Source: Ewingella sp. CoE-038-23
GTDB taxonomy: Bacteria > Pseudomonadota > Gammaproteobacteria > Enterobacterales > Enterobacteriaceae
Direction of reading: 5' to 3'
NCBI RefSeq assembly: GCF_040419245.1
Contig: NZ_JAZHOH010000001.1
Span: 682,001-746,000, forward strand
DNA: 64,000 nt
Position numbers and translations under genes: made by a program. Positions 43,150-52,518 of the stretch are shown here, piece after piece. Every line of letters begins with the position of its first letter. The first letter of the stretch is position 1. The notes under the pieces are model-generated. The model made no database searches. It was not told the DNA's origin and saw nothing but the letters and a program-made list of their open reading frames with translations.

Positions 43150-43177
43150 CTATTCAGCGTTTATGGCGTTGAGAAAG

Positions 43178-45733
43178 CTACACCATATCTTTCAGACGGT
43201 AGATCCACTCCAGCGCCTGGCGCGGTGAGAGTGAGTCGGCATCCAGCGCCTCCAGAGCCTCTACGGCTGGCGACACTTCTTCAGTCAACAGCGCCAACTG
43301 CGGGCCATCCACCTTGCTGGCGGCGGCGCTGTTGGACAGCGTTTCCAGCTCTTTCAGCTTCTGGCGCGCGCGTTTAATCACATCTCTTGGCACACCTGCC
43401 AGCGCGGCAACCGCCAGACCATAACTCTTGCTGGCCGCGCCTTCCTGCACGCTGTGCATAAAGGCAATGGTGTCGCCGTGCTCGATGGCATCCAGATGGA
43501 TATTCACCGTGCCTTCCATCTTCTCCGGCAGCGTGGTCAGTTCAAAATAGTGGGTGGCGAACAGCGTCATGGCTTTGATGCGGCTGGCGAGATTCTCCGC
43601 GCAGGCCCAGGCTAGAGAGAGGCCGTCATAGGTCGAGGTGCCGCGACCAATTTCATCCATCAGCACCAGACTGTTTTCGGTGGCGTTGTGCAGGATATTC
43701 GCCGTTTCGGTCATTTCGACCATGAAGGTGGAACGGCCAGAAGCCAGATCGTCCGCCGCGCCAACGCGGGTGAAGATCCGATCCACCGGGCCAATCACCG
43801 CCTGATCCGCCGGCACGTAGCAGCCAATATGCGCCATCAGCACGATCAGCGCCGCCTGACGCATGTAAGTACTTTTACCGCCCATGTTCGGGCCGGTGAT
43901 GATCAGCATGCGGCGCTGCGGCGACATCGCCAGCGGGTTGGAGATAAACGGTTCGCTCAGCACCTGTTCCACCACCGGGTGACGTCCGCCGGTAATATTA
44001 ATCCCCGGTTTTTCACTCAGCGTCGGGCAGGTGTAGTTCAGGGTGTAAGCGCGCTCTGCCAGATTGCTCAACACGTCCAGCTCCGCCAAGGCAGCCGCGC
44101 TTTGCTGCAGGGCGTCAAGGTGCGGCATCAGCAGGTCGAACAGCTCTTCATACAGGGCTTTTTCCAGCGAAAGTGCCTTGCCCTTAGACGTCAGAACCTT
44201 ATCTTCATACTCTTTCAGCTCAGGGATGATATAGCGCTCGGCGTTTTTCAACGTCTGGCGGCGCACATAGTGGATCGGCACTAAGTGGCTTTGGCCACGG
44301 CTGACCTGAATGAAATAGCCGTGCACGCCGTTAAAGCCAACCTTCAGCGTATCCAATCCAAGTTTTTCGCGCTCGCGGATCTCAAGCTGGTCGAGGTAAT
44401 CCGTCGCGCCATCGGCCAGCGCGCGCCATTCATCCAGCTCGGCGTTATAGCCCGGCGCAATCACGCCGCCGTCACGCACCAGCACGGGGGGCGCCTCAAT
44501 AATGGCGCGCTCGAGCAATTCAACCAGTTCATTGAATTCGCCACAGTTTTTGACCAATGTCTGGATGTGCGCGGGTTCTAAAGGCTGGAGCAGGGCGCGG
44601 ATCTCCGGCAGCTGCTGCAAGGCGTGGCGCATACGGGCCAGATCGCGCGGGCGAGCGCTGCGCAGAGCCAGACGGGCCAGGATTCTCTCTAAATCCCCCA
44701 CCTGACGCAGCACTGGCTGCAAATCGGGAGTGAGATCCTGTAAAGAACCGAGGGCCAGCTGGCGATTGCGCAATACCTTGGCGTCGCGCGTTGGCATGTG
44801 GATCCAGCGTTTGAGCATGCGGCTGCCCATTGGCGTCACCGCCTGATCGAGAATCGCCGCCAGCGTGTTTTCGACTCCACCAGACAGGTTTTGCGTCAGT
44901 TCCAGATTCCGGCGAGTGGCGGCGTCCATAATGATGCCGTCCTGCAAACGTTCCATGGTCACGCCGCGAATGTGCGGCAGGGCGGTGCGCTGGGTATCTT
45001 TAACATATTGCAGCAGGCAGCCCGCCGCGCGCAGCGCCTGCGGGGCTTGTTCCACCCCAAAGCCACTTAGGTCGCGAGTACCAAACTGCAAGTTGAGCTG
45101 CTGCTTGGCGGTTTCCAGTTCGAACTCCCACATCGGCCGGCGGCGCAGGCCGCGGCGCGACGAGATAAGCGACATAGACTCGAAACTTTCAGGGTAGAGC
45201 AGCTCGGCAGGATTGGTGCGCTGGATCTCCGCCGCCATGGTTTCCAAATCTTCTGGCTGAGCCACGCGGAAGCGGCCTGAGCTAATGTCGAGCGTGGCAT
45301 AACCAAAGCCGCGACCATCCTGCCAGATAGCCGCCAGCAGGTTGTCGTGGCGCTCGTTGAGCAGTGCTTCATCACTGACCGTGCCGGGCGTCACAATGCG
45401 CACGACTTTGCGCTCAACCGGCCCTTTGCTCAGTGCGGGATCGCCGATTTGCTCACAAATCGCCACGGATTCGCCCAGTTGCACCAGCTTGGCTAAATAG
45501 CCTTCCACGGCATGGTAAGGCACGCCCGCCATCGGGATTGGCTCGCCCGCCGACGCACCGCGCTTAGTGAGGGAGATATCCAGCAGTTGCGATGCGCGTC
45601 GCGCGTCGTCATAAAACAGTTCGTAGAAGTCCCCCATGCGATAAAACATCAGAATCTCTGGGTTTTCAGCCTTGAGGCGCAGGTACTGCTGCATCATGGG
45701 CGTGTGGGAATCTAGGCTTGCATTATCAGTCAT
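43178..45733 (-). CDS. mutS: MutS, DNA mismatch recognition ATPase
   Basis: 851 residues (E. coli 853). The mismatch-binding N-terminal domain has the Phe-x-Glu wedge in [12 protein letters not shown] connector, lever and clamp follow, then the ATPase with Walker A GPNMGGKS, Walker B-type [15 protein letters not shown] and FATHYFELT, and a C-terminal dimer/tetramer helix region. It binds mismatches and recruits MutL. In many enterobacteria the rpoS-mutS interval carries variable accessory DNA; here it is only 122 bp. Confidence 0.98.
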   Translation of the reverse strand: MTDNASLDSHTPMMQQYLRLKAENPEILMFYRMGDFYELFYDDARRASQLLDISLTKRGASAGEPIPMAGVPYHAVEGYLAKLVQLGESVAICEQIGDPALSKGPVERKVVRIVTPGTVSDEALLNERHDNLLAAIWQDGRGFGYATLDISSGRFRVAQPEDLETMAAEIQRTNPAELLYPESFESMSLISSRRGLRRRPMWEFELETAKQQLNLQFGTRDLSGFGVEQAPQALRAAGCLLQYVKDTQRTALPHIRGVTMERLQDGIIMDAATRRNLELTQNLSGGVENTLAAILDQAVTPMGSRMLKRWIHMPTRDAKVLRNRQLALGSLQDLTPDLQPVLRQVGDLERILARLALRSARPRDLARMRHALQQLPEIRALLQPLEPAHIQTLVKNCGEFNELVELLERAIIEAPPVLVRDGGVIAPGYNAELDEWRALADGATDYLDQLEIREREKLGLDTLKVGFNGVHGYFIQVSRGQSHLVPIHYVRRQTLKNAERYIIPELKEYEDKVLTSKGKALSLEKALYEELFDLLMPHLDALQQSAAALAELDVLSNLAERAYTLNYTCPTLSEKPGINITGGRHPVVEQVLSEPFISNPLAMSPQRRMLIITGPNMGGKSTYMRQAALIVLMAHIGCYVPADQAVIGPVDRIFTRVGAADDLASGRSTFMVEMTETANILHNATENSLVLMDEIGRGTSTYDGLSLAWACAENLASRIKAMTLFATHYFELTTLPEKMEGTVNIHLDAIEHGDTIAFMHSVQEGAASKSYGLAVAALAGVPRDVIKRARQKLKELETLSNSAAASKVDGPQLALLTEEVSPAVEALEALDADSLSPRQALEWIYRLKDMV

Positions 45734-46037
45734 AGACTTGGTCTTATTAATCCATTGAATTTAAAGTTGATTGTGATTTTTATTGTTGTCATTCGTCATC
45801 ACGATGTGGCTAAGAGAATCAGCACTTGTCACTCAAAGACCCGTGGATTTTCACCCCGCTATACTAGCCCAGCGAGCAATATGCTGTCACAGGTAAAAGT
45901 TCGAGAGATGCCGCAATCTGAGATTGCAATGGACTGTAAAGCGCGGTGGGAAGGCTGAAAATAAAAATGGCCAGAAGGTTTAACCCATCTGGCCATGTCG
46001 AGGCGGTGCAGCAAGTGCCACGCCGTGAGGGACTAAA
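45734..46037. other. Intergenic region between the mutS start and the DASS transporter stop
   Basis: 304 bp. It contains the mutS promoter region (minus strand) and, near 45959-45996, the terminator of the transporter gene. Short frames exist but none has a ribosome site or recognisable product. Confidence 0.5.
45959..45996 (-). terminator. Terminator of the DASS transporter gene
   Basis: ATGGCCAGA at 45967-45975 pairs with TCTGGCCAT at 45988-45996. Read on the minus strand, the stem is followed by TTTTATTTT. It lies about 40 bp downstream of the transporter stop. Confidence 0.8.
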
Positions 46038-47549
46038 TTAGAACATCATTACCATCCACGGGTAGGCGATGAGCATCAGGCCGCCGAGGAAGATGGCGCC
46101 GAAGATGGTGCCTAAACGCCAGAAGTCTTTGGTTGGCAAGTAGCCGCTGCCGTAGTAAATCGGGCTTGGGCCGGTGCCGTAGGGGGTGATGATCCCCATC
46201 ACGCCCAGCGAGGTCACCATCATCAGGCAGTAAACCGGCATGTTTATGCCCGGAATAGCCGCCGCGATGGTCAGCATCGCCGGTAACAGCGCGGTGGTGT
46301 GCGCCGTGGTGCTAGCGAACAGGTAGTGCAGCAGGAAGAAGGCCACCAGCAGCATCACCGCCGCGACCTGCGGGTCTATGCCGGTAAGCAGTTGTCCGCC
46401 TTGCAGACCCAGCCACGAGATAAAGCCAACTCGCGCCAGCCCGTCGGCCAGTGCCACCAGCGTGGCAAACCAAGCGAAAGTGTTCCAGGCCGGCTTATTG
46501 CTGGTGATGTCATTCCAGTTCAGCACGCCAGTCCACAGCATCAGCACCACAACCAGCAGCGCGGCCATGGCAGGTTCAATCCACGCGGCGGCGAAAATCC
46601 ACATCAGCAGGGCCGAGCAGACGAAGACCAGCAGCAGGATTTCATGGCGCGACAGCTTACCCAGCTTCTCCAGCTCGGAGGTCGCCCAGCGCGGCACTTC
46701 ATCATTTATCTTCACTTCTGGCGGATAGAACCAGTAAGCCAGCAGCGGCATAGTGAGGATTAAGAGCACGCCAAGCGGCAGGAAGGCGAGGAACCACATT
46801 CCCCATGTAATCTCGAACCCGACGATGCTCTTAACCAGCGCCAATGCCAGCAGGTTAGGGGCCAGGGCGGAGAGGAACATGGAGCTGGTGATACAGGCCG
46901 AGGTTATCGCCACCCACATCAGATAGGAGCCGATTTTGCGCGCGCTCGGATCATTGGGTTTTGAGCCGTACAGCGGCGGAAGGTTGGCAATAATCGGGTA
47001 GATAGTCCCGCCGCTGCGCGCCGTGTTGGACGGCGTGAACGGAGCCAGCAGCAGGTCGGCGAAGGTAATGGCATAGCCCAGGGTCAAGCTGCGACGCCCG
47101 AGGTATTTCACCAGAATCAGCGCCAGACGGCGGCCAAACTGCGTTTTGTCATAACCCGCAGCAAACATAAATGCGCCGAAAATCAGCCAAACCGTGGAGT
47201 TACCGAAACCACTCACTGCCCATTTGAAAGCTTCAGTGGCGGTTTTAAATTTCGGGTTAGCGAGTTCGGCCGGGCTGAAGAGCAGCCACTGGCTGAAAAG
47301 GGCAATCACCACCACCCCGGTCAAACCAATAACGGCGCCTGGCAGTGGCTCAAAAATCAAACCAACAATCACCCCGACGAAGATGGCAAAGAAGTGCCAG
47401 GCATAAGGTTCAAGCCCAGCCGGCACCGGTAAAAGCAGCAGAATGACTGCCACCAGCACCGGCAAGAACAGCATGATCAGGCGTTTCTTTAGTCCCGATG
47501 AGGCAGGCGCGGCCTTATTAGGATCACTCAAAGTTGATGTGGGTTTCAT
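46038..47549 (-). CDS. DASS (SLC13/CitT-TtdT-like) dicarboxylate transporter
   Basis: 503 residues from ATG 47549. An upstream TTG at 47564 has no ribosome site. It has about 12-14 hydrophobic segments and typical DASS motifs: FTPSNTARSGGTIYPII in the first half, a second SNT-like hairpin around ASTTAHTTALLPAML, and TPYGTGPSPIYYGSGYLP near the end. The family exchanges or symports C4/C5 dicarboxylates such as succinate, tartrate, citrate or fumarate. It is divergent from a fumarate reductase-type enzyme across an FNR-like site, so C4-dicarboxylate uptake or succinate/fumarate exchange is the likely job. The exact substrate is inference. Confidence 0.85.
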   Translation of the reverse strand: MKPTSTLSDPNKAAPASSGLKKRLIMLFLPVLVAVILLLLPVPAGLEPYAWHFFAIFVGVIVGLIFEPLPGAVIGLTGVVVIALFSQWLLFSPAELANPKFKTATEAFKWAVSGFGNSTVWLIFGAFMFAAGYDKTQFGRRLALILVKYLGRRSLTLGYAITFADLLLAPFTPSNTARSGGTIYPIIANLPPLYGSKPNDPSARKIGSYLMWVAITSACITSSMFLSALAPNLLALALVKSIVGFEITWGMWFLAFLPLGVLLILTMPLLAYWFYPPEVKINDEVPRWATSELEKLGKLSRHEILLLVFVCSALLMWIFAAAWIEPAMAALLVVVLMLWTGVLNWNDITSNKPAWNTFAWFATLVALADGLARVGFISWLGLQGGQLLTGIDPQVAAVMLLVAFFLLHYLFASTTAHTTALLPAMLTIAAAIPGINMPVYCLMMVTSLGVMGIITPYGTGPSPIYYGSGYLPTKDFWRLGTIFGAIFLGGLMLIAYPWMVMMF

Positions 47550-48143
47550 AGTTTTTATCTGCAAGTTAGTGAGGGGGAGCGTTACGCCCCGTTTATCTAT
47601 GTTTGCGTTTGGAATGCTTAAAGATTTTTGTGCTATTTCACCATGGCATTTGCAATATATTCATTCCGTGTTTCAGCGTTTTTGCCTATTACTCGATTAT
47701 GATGAATATAATATGAAAAGAATAAGTGATTAGTATTACCCAGAGAAGAGCTTATCGGATGGATATTATCATTCTTTATAGAGGCCTAGAGTAAAAAAGG
47801 TACAGTTATCAGTCAAACACCATCCACTCTCAGTGAGAGTAGAGTAAATTTACGTAAAAGCCAAATACCCATCTTAACCTACTGATTTTTATGGTATGAT
47901 TTTTTATGTTAATCATAAGTTGATTTTTGTCAACTCATCACTAACAATTAAGGGTGGTATGGGTTTTCTGACGATTAAATAAACAACTCCCTTTCTCTTA
48001 AAAACGCATAACTAAATTTTCCCACTATATAAGCTACGCCCTTTTATTTTTATTTTTTAGATGACCTCAGCGCTGGTTAATTAAACGGTATGCACTACGC
48101 CCTCGGAAAAATTTTCGATTTCTAAATGTTGGAGTTGCTCAGA
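47550..48143. promoter_or_regulatory. Shared control region of the DASS transporter and fumarate reductase genes, with FNR-like site
   Basis: A 594-bp, very A+T-rich divergent gap. TTGAT-TTTT-GTCAA at 47920-47933 differs from the FNR consensus (TTGAT, 4 nt, ATCAA) at one base. An extended -10 (TGGTATGGG, hexamer 47958-47963) lies downstream; a start near 47968 would put the FNR site centre at -41.5, the class II activator position. A separate perfect palindrome, ACTCTCAGTGAGAGT, is at 47826-47840. No ORF is supported. Confidence 0.55.
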
Positions 48144-50927
48144 ATGAATAAGCTCACCCCGGTTCTTAACCACCTCACCTTGCCCAATGGCGCGGTGCTA
48201 AAAAACCGCCTGGTTATGGCCCCGATGACCACCTGTACCGGCTTTTATGATGGCACCGTCACCAGCGAATTAGTGGAGTATTACCGCGACCGCGCGGGCA
48301 GTATCGGGACTATTATTGTTGAATGCTGCTTCATCGATCGCATGGGGCCGGCCTTCCCTGGGGCTATCGCAATTGATAGCGATAATAAAATTCCGGGACT
48401 GAAGAAAATAGCCGACGCCATTAAATCCAAAGGCTCAAAAGCTATTTTGCAGATTTATCACGGCGGCCGCATGGTGGAGCCGGAACTGATTGGCGGCAGA
48501 ACGCCGGTCGCACCGAGTGCTATTGCGGCACCGCGTGAAGGGGCGACCACGCCAAAAGAGCTGAGTGCGGAAGAAGTTGAGGTGATGATCACCAAGTTTG
48601 GTGACGCCTTTAACCGTGCTATCAAAGCGGGCTTCGACGGCGTGGAGATTCACGGCGCAAACACCTACCTGATTCAGCAGTTCTACTCGCCAAACTCCAA
48701 CCAGCGCACCGACAAATGGGGCGGCGACCGCGACAAACGCGCCCGTTTCCCGCTGGAAGTGCTTGATATCGCTCACAAGATGGTGGAGCGCTTTGCCCAT
48801 AACGACTTTATTATCGGCTACCGTTTCTCTCCGGAAGAGTTAGAAGTTCCGGGCATCCGTTTCGACGACACCATGTATTTGCTGGAGAAGCTGGCCGAGC
48901 GCGGTCTGGACTACGTGCACTTCTCCGTCGGCCAGTTGCTGCGCCCGTCGATTGTCGACACCAGCGACCCAACGCCGCTTATTACGAAATATCGCGCGCA
49001 GCGTTCCGAAAATCTGGCGAAGATCCCGGTCATTGGTGTGGGCGGCGTGTTGAACAAGGAAGACGCGGAAAACGCGCTGGAGCACGGTTTTGACTTGGTC
49101 GCGGTAGGTAAAGCCTGCATCGCGTACCCGGACTGGGCCGACCGCATCATCAACAATGAGCATCTCGAGCTGTTCATTGATAGCAACAAACGCGAAGCGC
49201 TGAACATCCCTGAACCGCTGTGGCGCTTCTCACTGGTTGACGCCATGATCCGCGACACCAGCGCCACTGGCCGTAAATATAAAGCCGGGGTTTATCAGGA
49301 GAAAGTCGAAGCCGAAGCGCTGAAACTGAAAATCAGCGTCACGCTGGATACCGACCGTATCACCGACATCACGCTGGTTAAGGACGACACCCTCGACGTC
49401 GACTTCACCACCACCTTCGAAAGCCTGCGTTCGCGTATTCTGGTTGCCAACAGTCCGCACGTTGACGCCATTACCGGCGCGACCACCCAGAGTGAGGCGC
49501 TGAAGAAAGCCGTTTCCCGCGCGCTGGCGACCTCCAGCAAAGAGCACGTGATTGAAGAGGGCGGTAACCCGCAGGCACCACAGAATTACGACGTGGTAGT
49601 GATCGGCAGCGGCGGCGCAGGTCTTGCGGCGGCCATTCAGGCCCATGACGAAGGCGCGCACGTGGTGATCATCGAGAAGATGCCAACCATCGGCGGCAAC
49701 ACCATCAAGGCCTCGGTGGGTATGAACGCCGCAGAAACGCGTTTCCAGAAGCTGAAAGGCATTGAGGACAGTAAAGAGCTGTTCTATGAGGAGACGTTGA
49801 AAGGCGGCAAGTTCAAAAACAATCCTGAGCTGCTGCGTGAGTTCGTCGAGTTGGCACCAGAAGCCGTAGAGTGGCTGGCGTCGAAAGAGATTGAGCTGAA
49901 CGATATCACCATCACTGGCGGGATGAGCATCGACCGTACCCACCGTCCTGCTGACCGTTCCGCCGTTGGCGGCTTCCTGATCAGCGGCTTGGTGAAAAAC
50001 ATCAACAAACGCGATATCGAAGTGCTGCTCGAAACTTCCGTTGCTGACATTCTGTTTGATAACGGCGTAGTGACCGGCGTGAAGGTGGTAGATGAGTACA
50101 ACGACACCCGCATTCTGAATGCGAAAAGCGTGATTGTTGCCACCGGCGGCTTCAGCGCCAACCGCGAAATGGTGGTGAAATACCGCCCTGAGCTGGACGG
50201 CTTTGTCACCACTAACCACAAAGGTGCGACCGGCAGCGGCATCGCTATGCTGCAAAAGATCGGCGCGGACACCGTGGACATGGGCGAGATCCAGATCCAC
50301 CCAACGGTTGAGCAAACCACCTCTTATTTGATTTCCGAAGCTATCCGCGGTGGCGGTGCGATTCTGGTGAGTCAGGCGGGCAAGCGTTTCTACAACGAAA
50401 TGGAAACTCGTGACAAAGTCTCTGCCGAGATCATCGCGCTGCCAGAGAAGAGTGCCTGGGTGATCTTCGACGACCAGGTTCGCGCCAACAACAAAGCCGC
50501 CGACGAGTATATCGCCAAGGGCTTTGTGGTCAGCGCGCCTTCGCCGCAGGAGCTGGCGGTGAAACTGAACATGGACATGCACGCGCTGCTGGCGACGCTT
50601 GAGCGTTACAACGTGTTCGTGGATAAGCAGAATGACGAAGATTTCGGCCGTAAAACCGCGCTGCGCCATCCGCTGAATCAGGGACCTTTCTACGCGATTC
50701 GTATTGCGCCGGGGGTTCACCACACCATGGGCGGCGTGACCATCAACACCGACACTGCCGTGCTTGATACTCAGAAACAGGTGATCACCGGGGCCTGGGC
50801 GGCGGGCGAAGTGGTTGGCGGTATCCACGGCGCTAACCGCATCGGCGGTAACGCAGTGGCTGACATCATCATCTTCGGCATTCTGGCCGGGCGTAACGCG
50901 GCGGCACTGGCGCGTAAATCAGCCTGA
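48144..50927 (+). CDS. NADH-dependent fumarate (or related enoate) reductase, OYE/FMN-bind/FAD_binding_2 fusion
   Basis: 927 residues from ATG 48144 (GGAG upstream; the ATG at 48126 has none). Three domains: an Old Yellow Enzyme-like NADH oxidase barrel (about 1-360, with MAPMTTC and IYHGGRM); an FMN-bind domain (about 375-470) with the covalent flavinylation motif DAITGATT, whose target is Thr447; and a flavocytochrome-c-type fumarate reductase domain (about 480-927) with GSGGAGLAAAIQA and the active-site GVHHTMGG. No signal peptide is visible, so it is cytoplasmic. The same layout is known from the soluble NADH:fumarate reductase of Klebsiella pneumoniae, which needs ApbE to attach FMN. No apbE lies in this window. 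Related enzymes reduce acrylate or other enoates, so the substrate is likely, not proven. Confidence 0.88.
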   Translation: MNKLTPVLNHLTLPNGAVLKNRLVMAPMTTCTGFYDGTVTSELVEYYRDRAGSIGTIIVECCFIDRMGPAFPGAIAIDSDNKIPGLKKIADAIKSKGSKAILQIYHGGRMVEPELIGGRTPVAPSAIAAPREGATTPKELSAEEVEVMITKFGDAFNRAIKAGFDGVEIHGANTYLIQQFYSPNSNQRTDKWGGDRDKRARFPLEVLDIAHKMVERFAHNDFIIGYRFSPEELEVPGIRFDDTMYLLEKLAERGLDYVHFSVGQLLRPSIVDTSDPTPLITKYRAQRSENLAKIPVIGVGGVLNKEDAENALEHGFDLVAVGKACIAYPDWADRIINNEHLELFIDSNKREALNIPEPLWRFSLVDAMIRDTSATGRKYKAGVYQEKVEAEALKLKISVTLDTDRITDITLVKDDTLDVDFTTTFESLRSRILVANSPHVDAITGATTQSEALKKAVSRALATSSKEHVIEEGGNPQAPQNYDVVVIGSGGAGLAAAIQAHDEGAHVVIIEKMPTIGGNTIKASVGMNAAETRFQKLKGIEDSKELFYEETLKGGKFKNNPELLREFVELAPEAVEWLASKEIELNDITITGGMSIDRTHRPADRSAVGGFLISGLVKNINKRDIEVLLETSVADILFDNGVVTGVKVVDEYNDTRILNAKSVIVATGGFSANREMVVKYRPELDGFVTTNHKGATGSGIAMLQKIGADTVDMGEIQIHPTVEQTTSYLISEAIRGGGAILVSQAGKRFYNEMETRDKVSAEIIALPEKSAWVIFDDQVRANNKAADEYIAKGFVVSAPSPQELAVKLNMDMHALLATLERYNVFVDKQNDEDFGRKTALRHPLNQGPFYAIRIAPGVHHTMGGVTINTDTAVLDTQKQVITGAWAAGEVVGGIHGANRIGGNAVADIIIFGILAGRNAAALARKSA

Positions 50928-50954
50928 CGGATAATCTCGATGTAAGCTGTACAC

Positions 50955-50984
50955 AATGGGCCGACTTGTTCGGCCCATTTTACT
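50955..50984 (+). terminator. Terminator after the fumarate reductase gene
   Basis: AATGGGCCGA at 50955-50964 pairs with TCGGCCCATT at 50970-50979 around a CTTGT loop, followed by T residues. It starts 28 bp after the stop. Confidence 0.82.
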
Positions 50985-51075
50985 TTCTGCTTGCCGACAC
51001 TTTGCGCATTTTCTTCTTAAGTTAATCAAAATTTGGCCGATACCAGATAACGCATCAGAAACAGGGATAGGACAA

Positions 51076-52503
51076 ATGGTAGGTCAAATTAGCGGAATTT
51101 CGTTCCCACCCCCGCGCATCGCCAGCGCTAACGGGGCCAGAGTAAACCAGCCAGCGGCAACGCCGCCTCAGCCTTCAACACGCGTCACGCTGAGTAACGC
51201 GAGTGACGAACTCAATGCGATTTACAGCATCAGCGCGCAGAAACTGCGTACCAACAACATTAACACCGGCCACAGCCAGCTGGATGTGTTGATGGGCGCC
51301 AATGCCAATCAGCCGATATCGGGCGCGTTTCAGGGGTTAGGTAAGGCGCTGTTAGCGCAGCTAAAAGATAACCCTTCTGACTTCTCTGCGGCGGTGAGTT
51401 CTACCAAAAACGTTGATGCTAGTGGCACCGATAAAGCCAGCGCCGTGGCGTTGGACATCGTCACCCAAAGCGGCGTGAAGGTCAGCGTGTCGCTCTCCCG
51501 CCAGCAGGGGGGATTGGTGGCAGAAGTGACTACCACCGGTGGCGAACTGACAGATAAAGAGACCGACGCGATTGCGGGTCTGGCAGATGCTTTCCAAAGC
51601 ACCCTCGACGGCATGTCCGGCAAGACCCCGACGGTGAACGTGGATGGTTTAACCCAATTTAATACCACGCTGCTCAAATCCGTCGACCTTAACGCCGACG
51701 TACGTGAAAGCGGCCAGTCCGTGCAGTCTCTGAACTTCCAGAGTGACCTCACCCAGCGCGCCCTGAGCTATAAAGACGCTAACGGCTCATTCCAGCTGAA
51801 CACCGACCTCAGCCATCCTGAGCTATTGGGCACGCTGGGGCAGCAGGATCAGGCGCTCGCGGCTTATGACAAACAGCTGAATAACGCGGCGCTGCGCGGC
51901 TATGCCAACCAAGACATGATGTCGAGCTTCAAGTCGGCGTTCCACGCGCTGAATAGCCACTATGGCTCAAACGAAATCGACAAAAGCCACCAAATCATCA
52001 CAGTGACTGAAACTAACAAGGCGCAGTCTTATTTGAGTGGTTTGGCAGACTTCTCGGCTTCCTTCCAACAAACGGATGTTAAGTCGAACCCGTACAAAGA
52101 TGATGAGAAGGACAGCTTTGCCTATAGCTTCAGCCAAAGCAGCAACGTGGTTGACGGAGTGGACGGCACTCGCAGCAAGATAACTCAGAACACCAAGTCT
52201 CACTTGCAGGCCAGCTTCCATGAGTCGCTGACGGCGGGGACGCCGCTGGCATTGAGCATGCTGAAGTCGTCGCAGAATTACACCTATCATCAGATAAATG
52301 AAGACAGTTCTACCGACACCACGCTGGACTTTAAGAAAGGTCGACTGGCGACGGTGGGCACGTCTCAGAGCACTCACAGCCTGGAAACGGTGAAAACCTA
52401 CAACGACGCTCTGCTGGTCAAGGAAAGCAAAACGCCGAATGACCATCAGGAGAGCCATCAGCTCAACCTGCTTTCCGAGAGTATTAAGGTGAAAACCAAG
52501 TAA
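51076..52503 (+). CDS. Hypothetical protein, Ser/Thr/Gln/Asn-rich, unrecognised
   Basis: 475 residues from ATG 51076, with AGGA four bases upstream; the frame opens earlier at 50956 inside the preceding terminator, so the longer form is unlikely. I do not recognise a family. The protein has no signal peptide and no membrane segment. It appears to lack cysteine and is rich in Ser, Thr, Gln, Asn and Asp. The first 45 residues are proline-rich and disordered-looking. Residues about 110-190 look beta-rich (VKVSVSLSRQQGGLVAEVTT). The C-terminal half has polar Ser/Thr-rich strands with repeated DSFAYSF/SFHESL-like segments. The composition resembles secreted or surface-structure-associated proteins more than enzymes. 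No neighbour explains it. Codon use and base composition look native. Confidence 0.7.
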   Translation: MVGQISGISFPPPRIASANGARVNQPAATPPQPSTRVTLSNASDELNAIYSISAQKLRTNNINTGHSQLDVLMGANANQPISGAFQGLGKALLAQLKDNPSDFSAAVSSTKNVDASGTDKASAVALDIVTQSGVKVSVSLSRQQGGLVAEVTTTGGELTDKETDAIAGLADAFQSTLDGMSGKTPTVNVDGLTQFNTTLLKSVDLNADVRESGQSVQSLNFQSDLTQRALSYKDANGSFQLNTDLSHPELLGTLGQQDQALAAYDKQLNNAALRGYANQDMMSSFKSAFHALNSHYGSNEIDKSHQIITVTETNKAQSYLSGLADFSASFQQTDVKSNPYKDDEKDSFAYSFSQSSNVVDGVDGTRSKITQNTKSHLQASFHESLTAGTPLALSMLKSSQNYTYHQINEDSSTDTTLDFKKGRLATVGTSQSTHSLETVKTYNDALLVKESKTPNDHQESHQLNLLSESIKVKTK

Positions 52504-52518
52504 GGGAGTGCCCAAGGC

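Noticed and set aside
43056..43177. Accessory island between rpoS and mutS, a known hypervariable site
   Set aside because: The gap is 122 bp and holds only the shared terminator.
49230..50828. Long open frame (532 codons) on the minus strand inside the fumarate reductase gene
   Set aside because: It is a shadow of a G+C-biased coding frame: the plus-strand protein has clear domain motifs, while the antisense product is a Val/Asp/His-rich shadow-type sequence with no motif or ribosome site.
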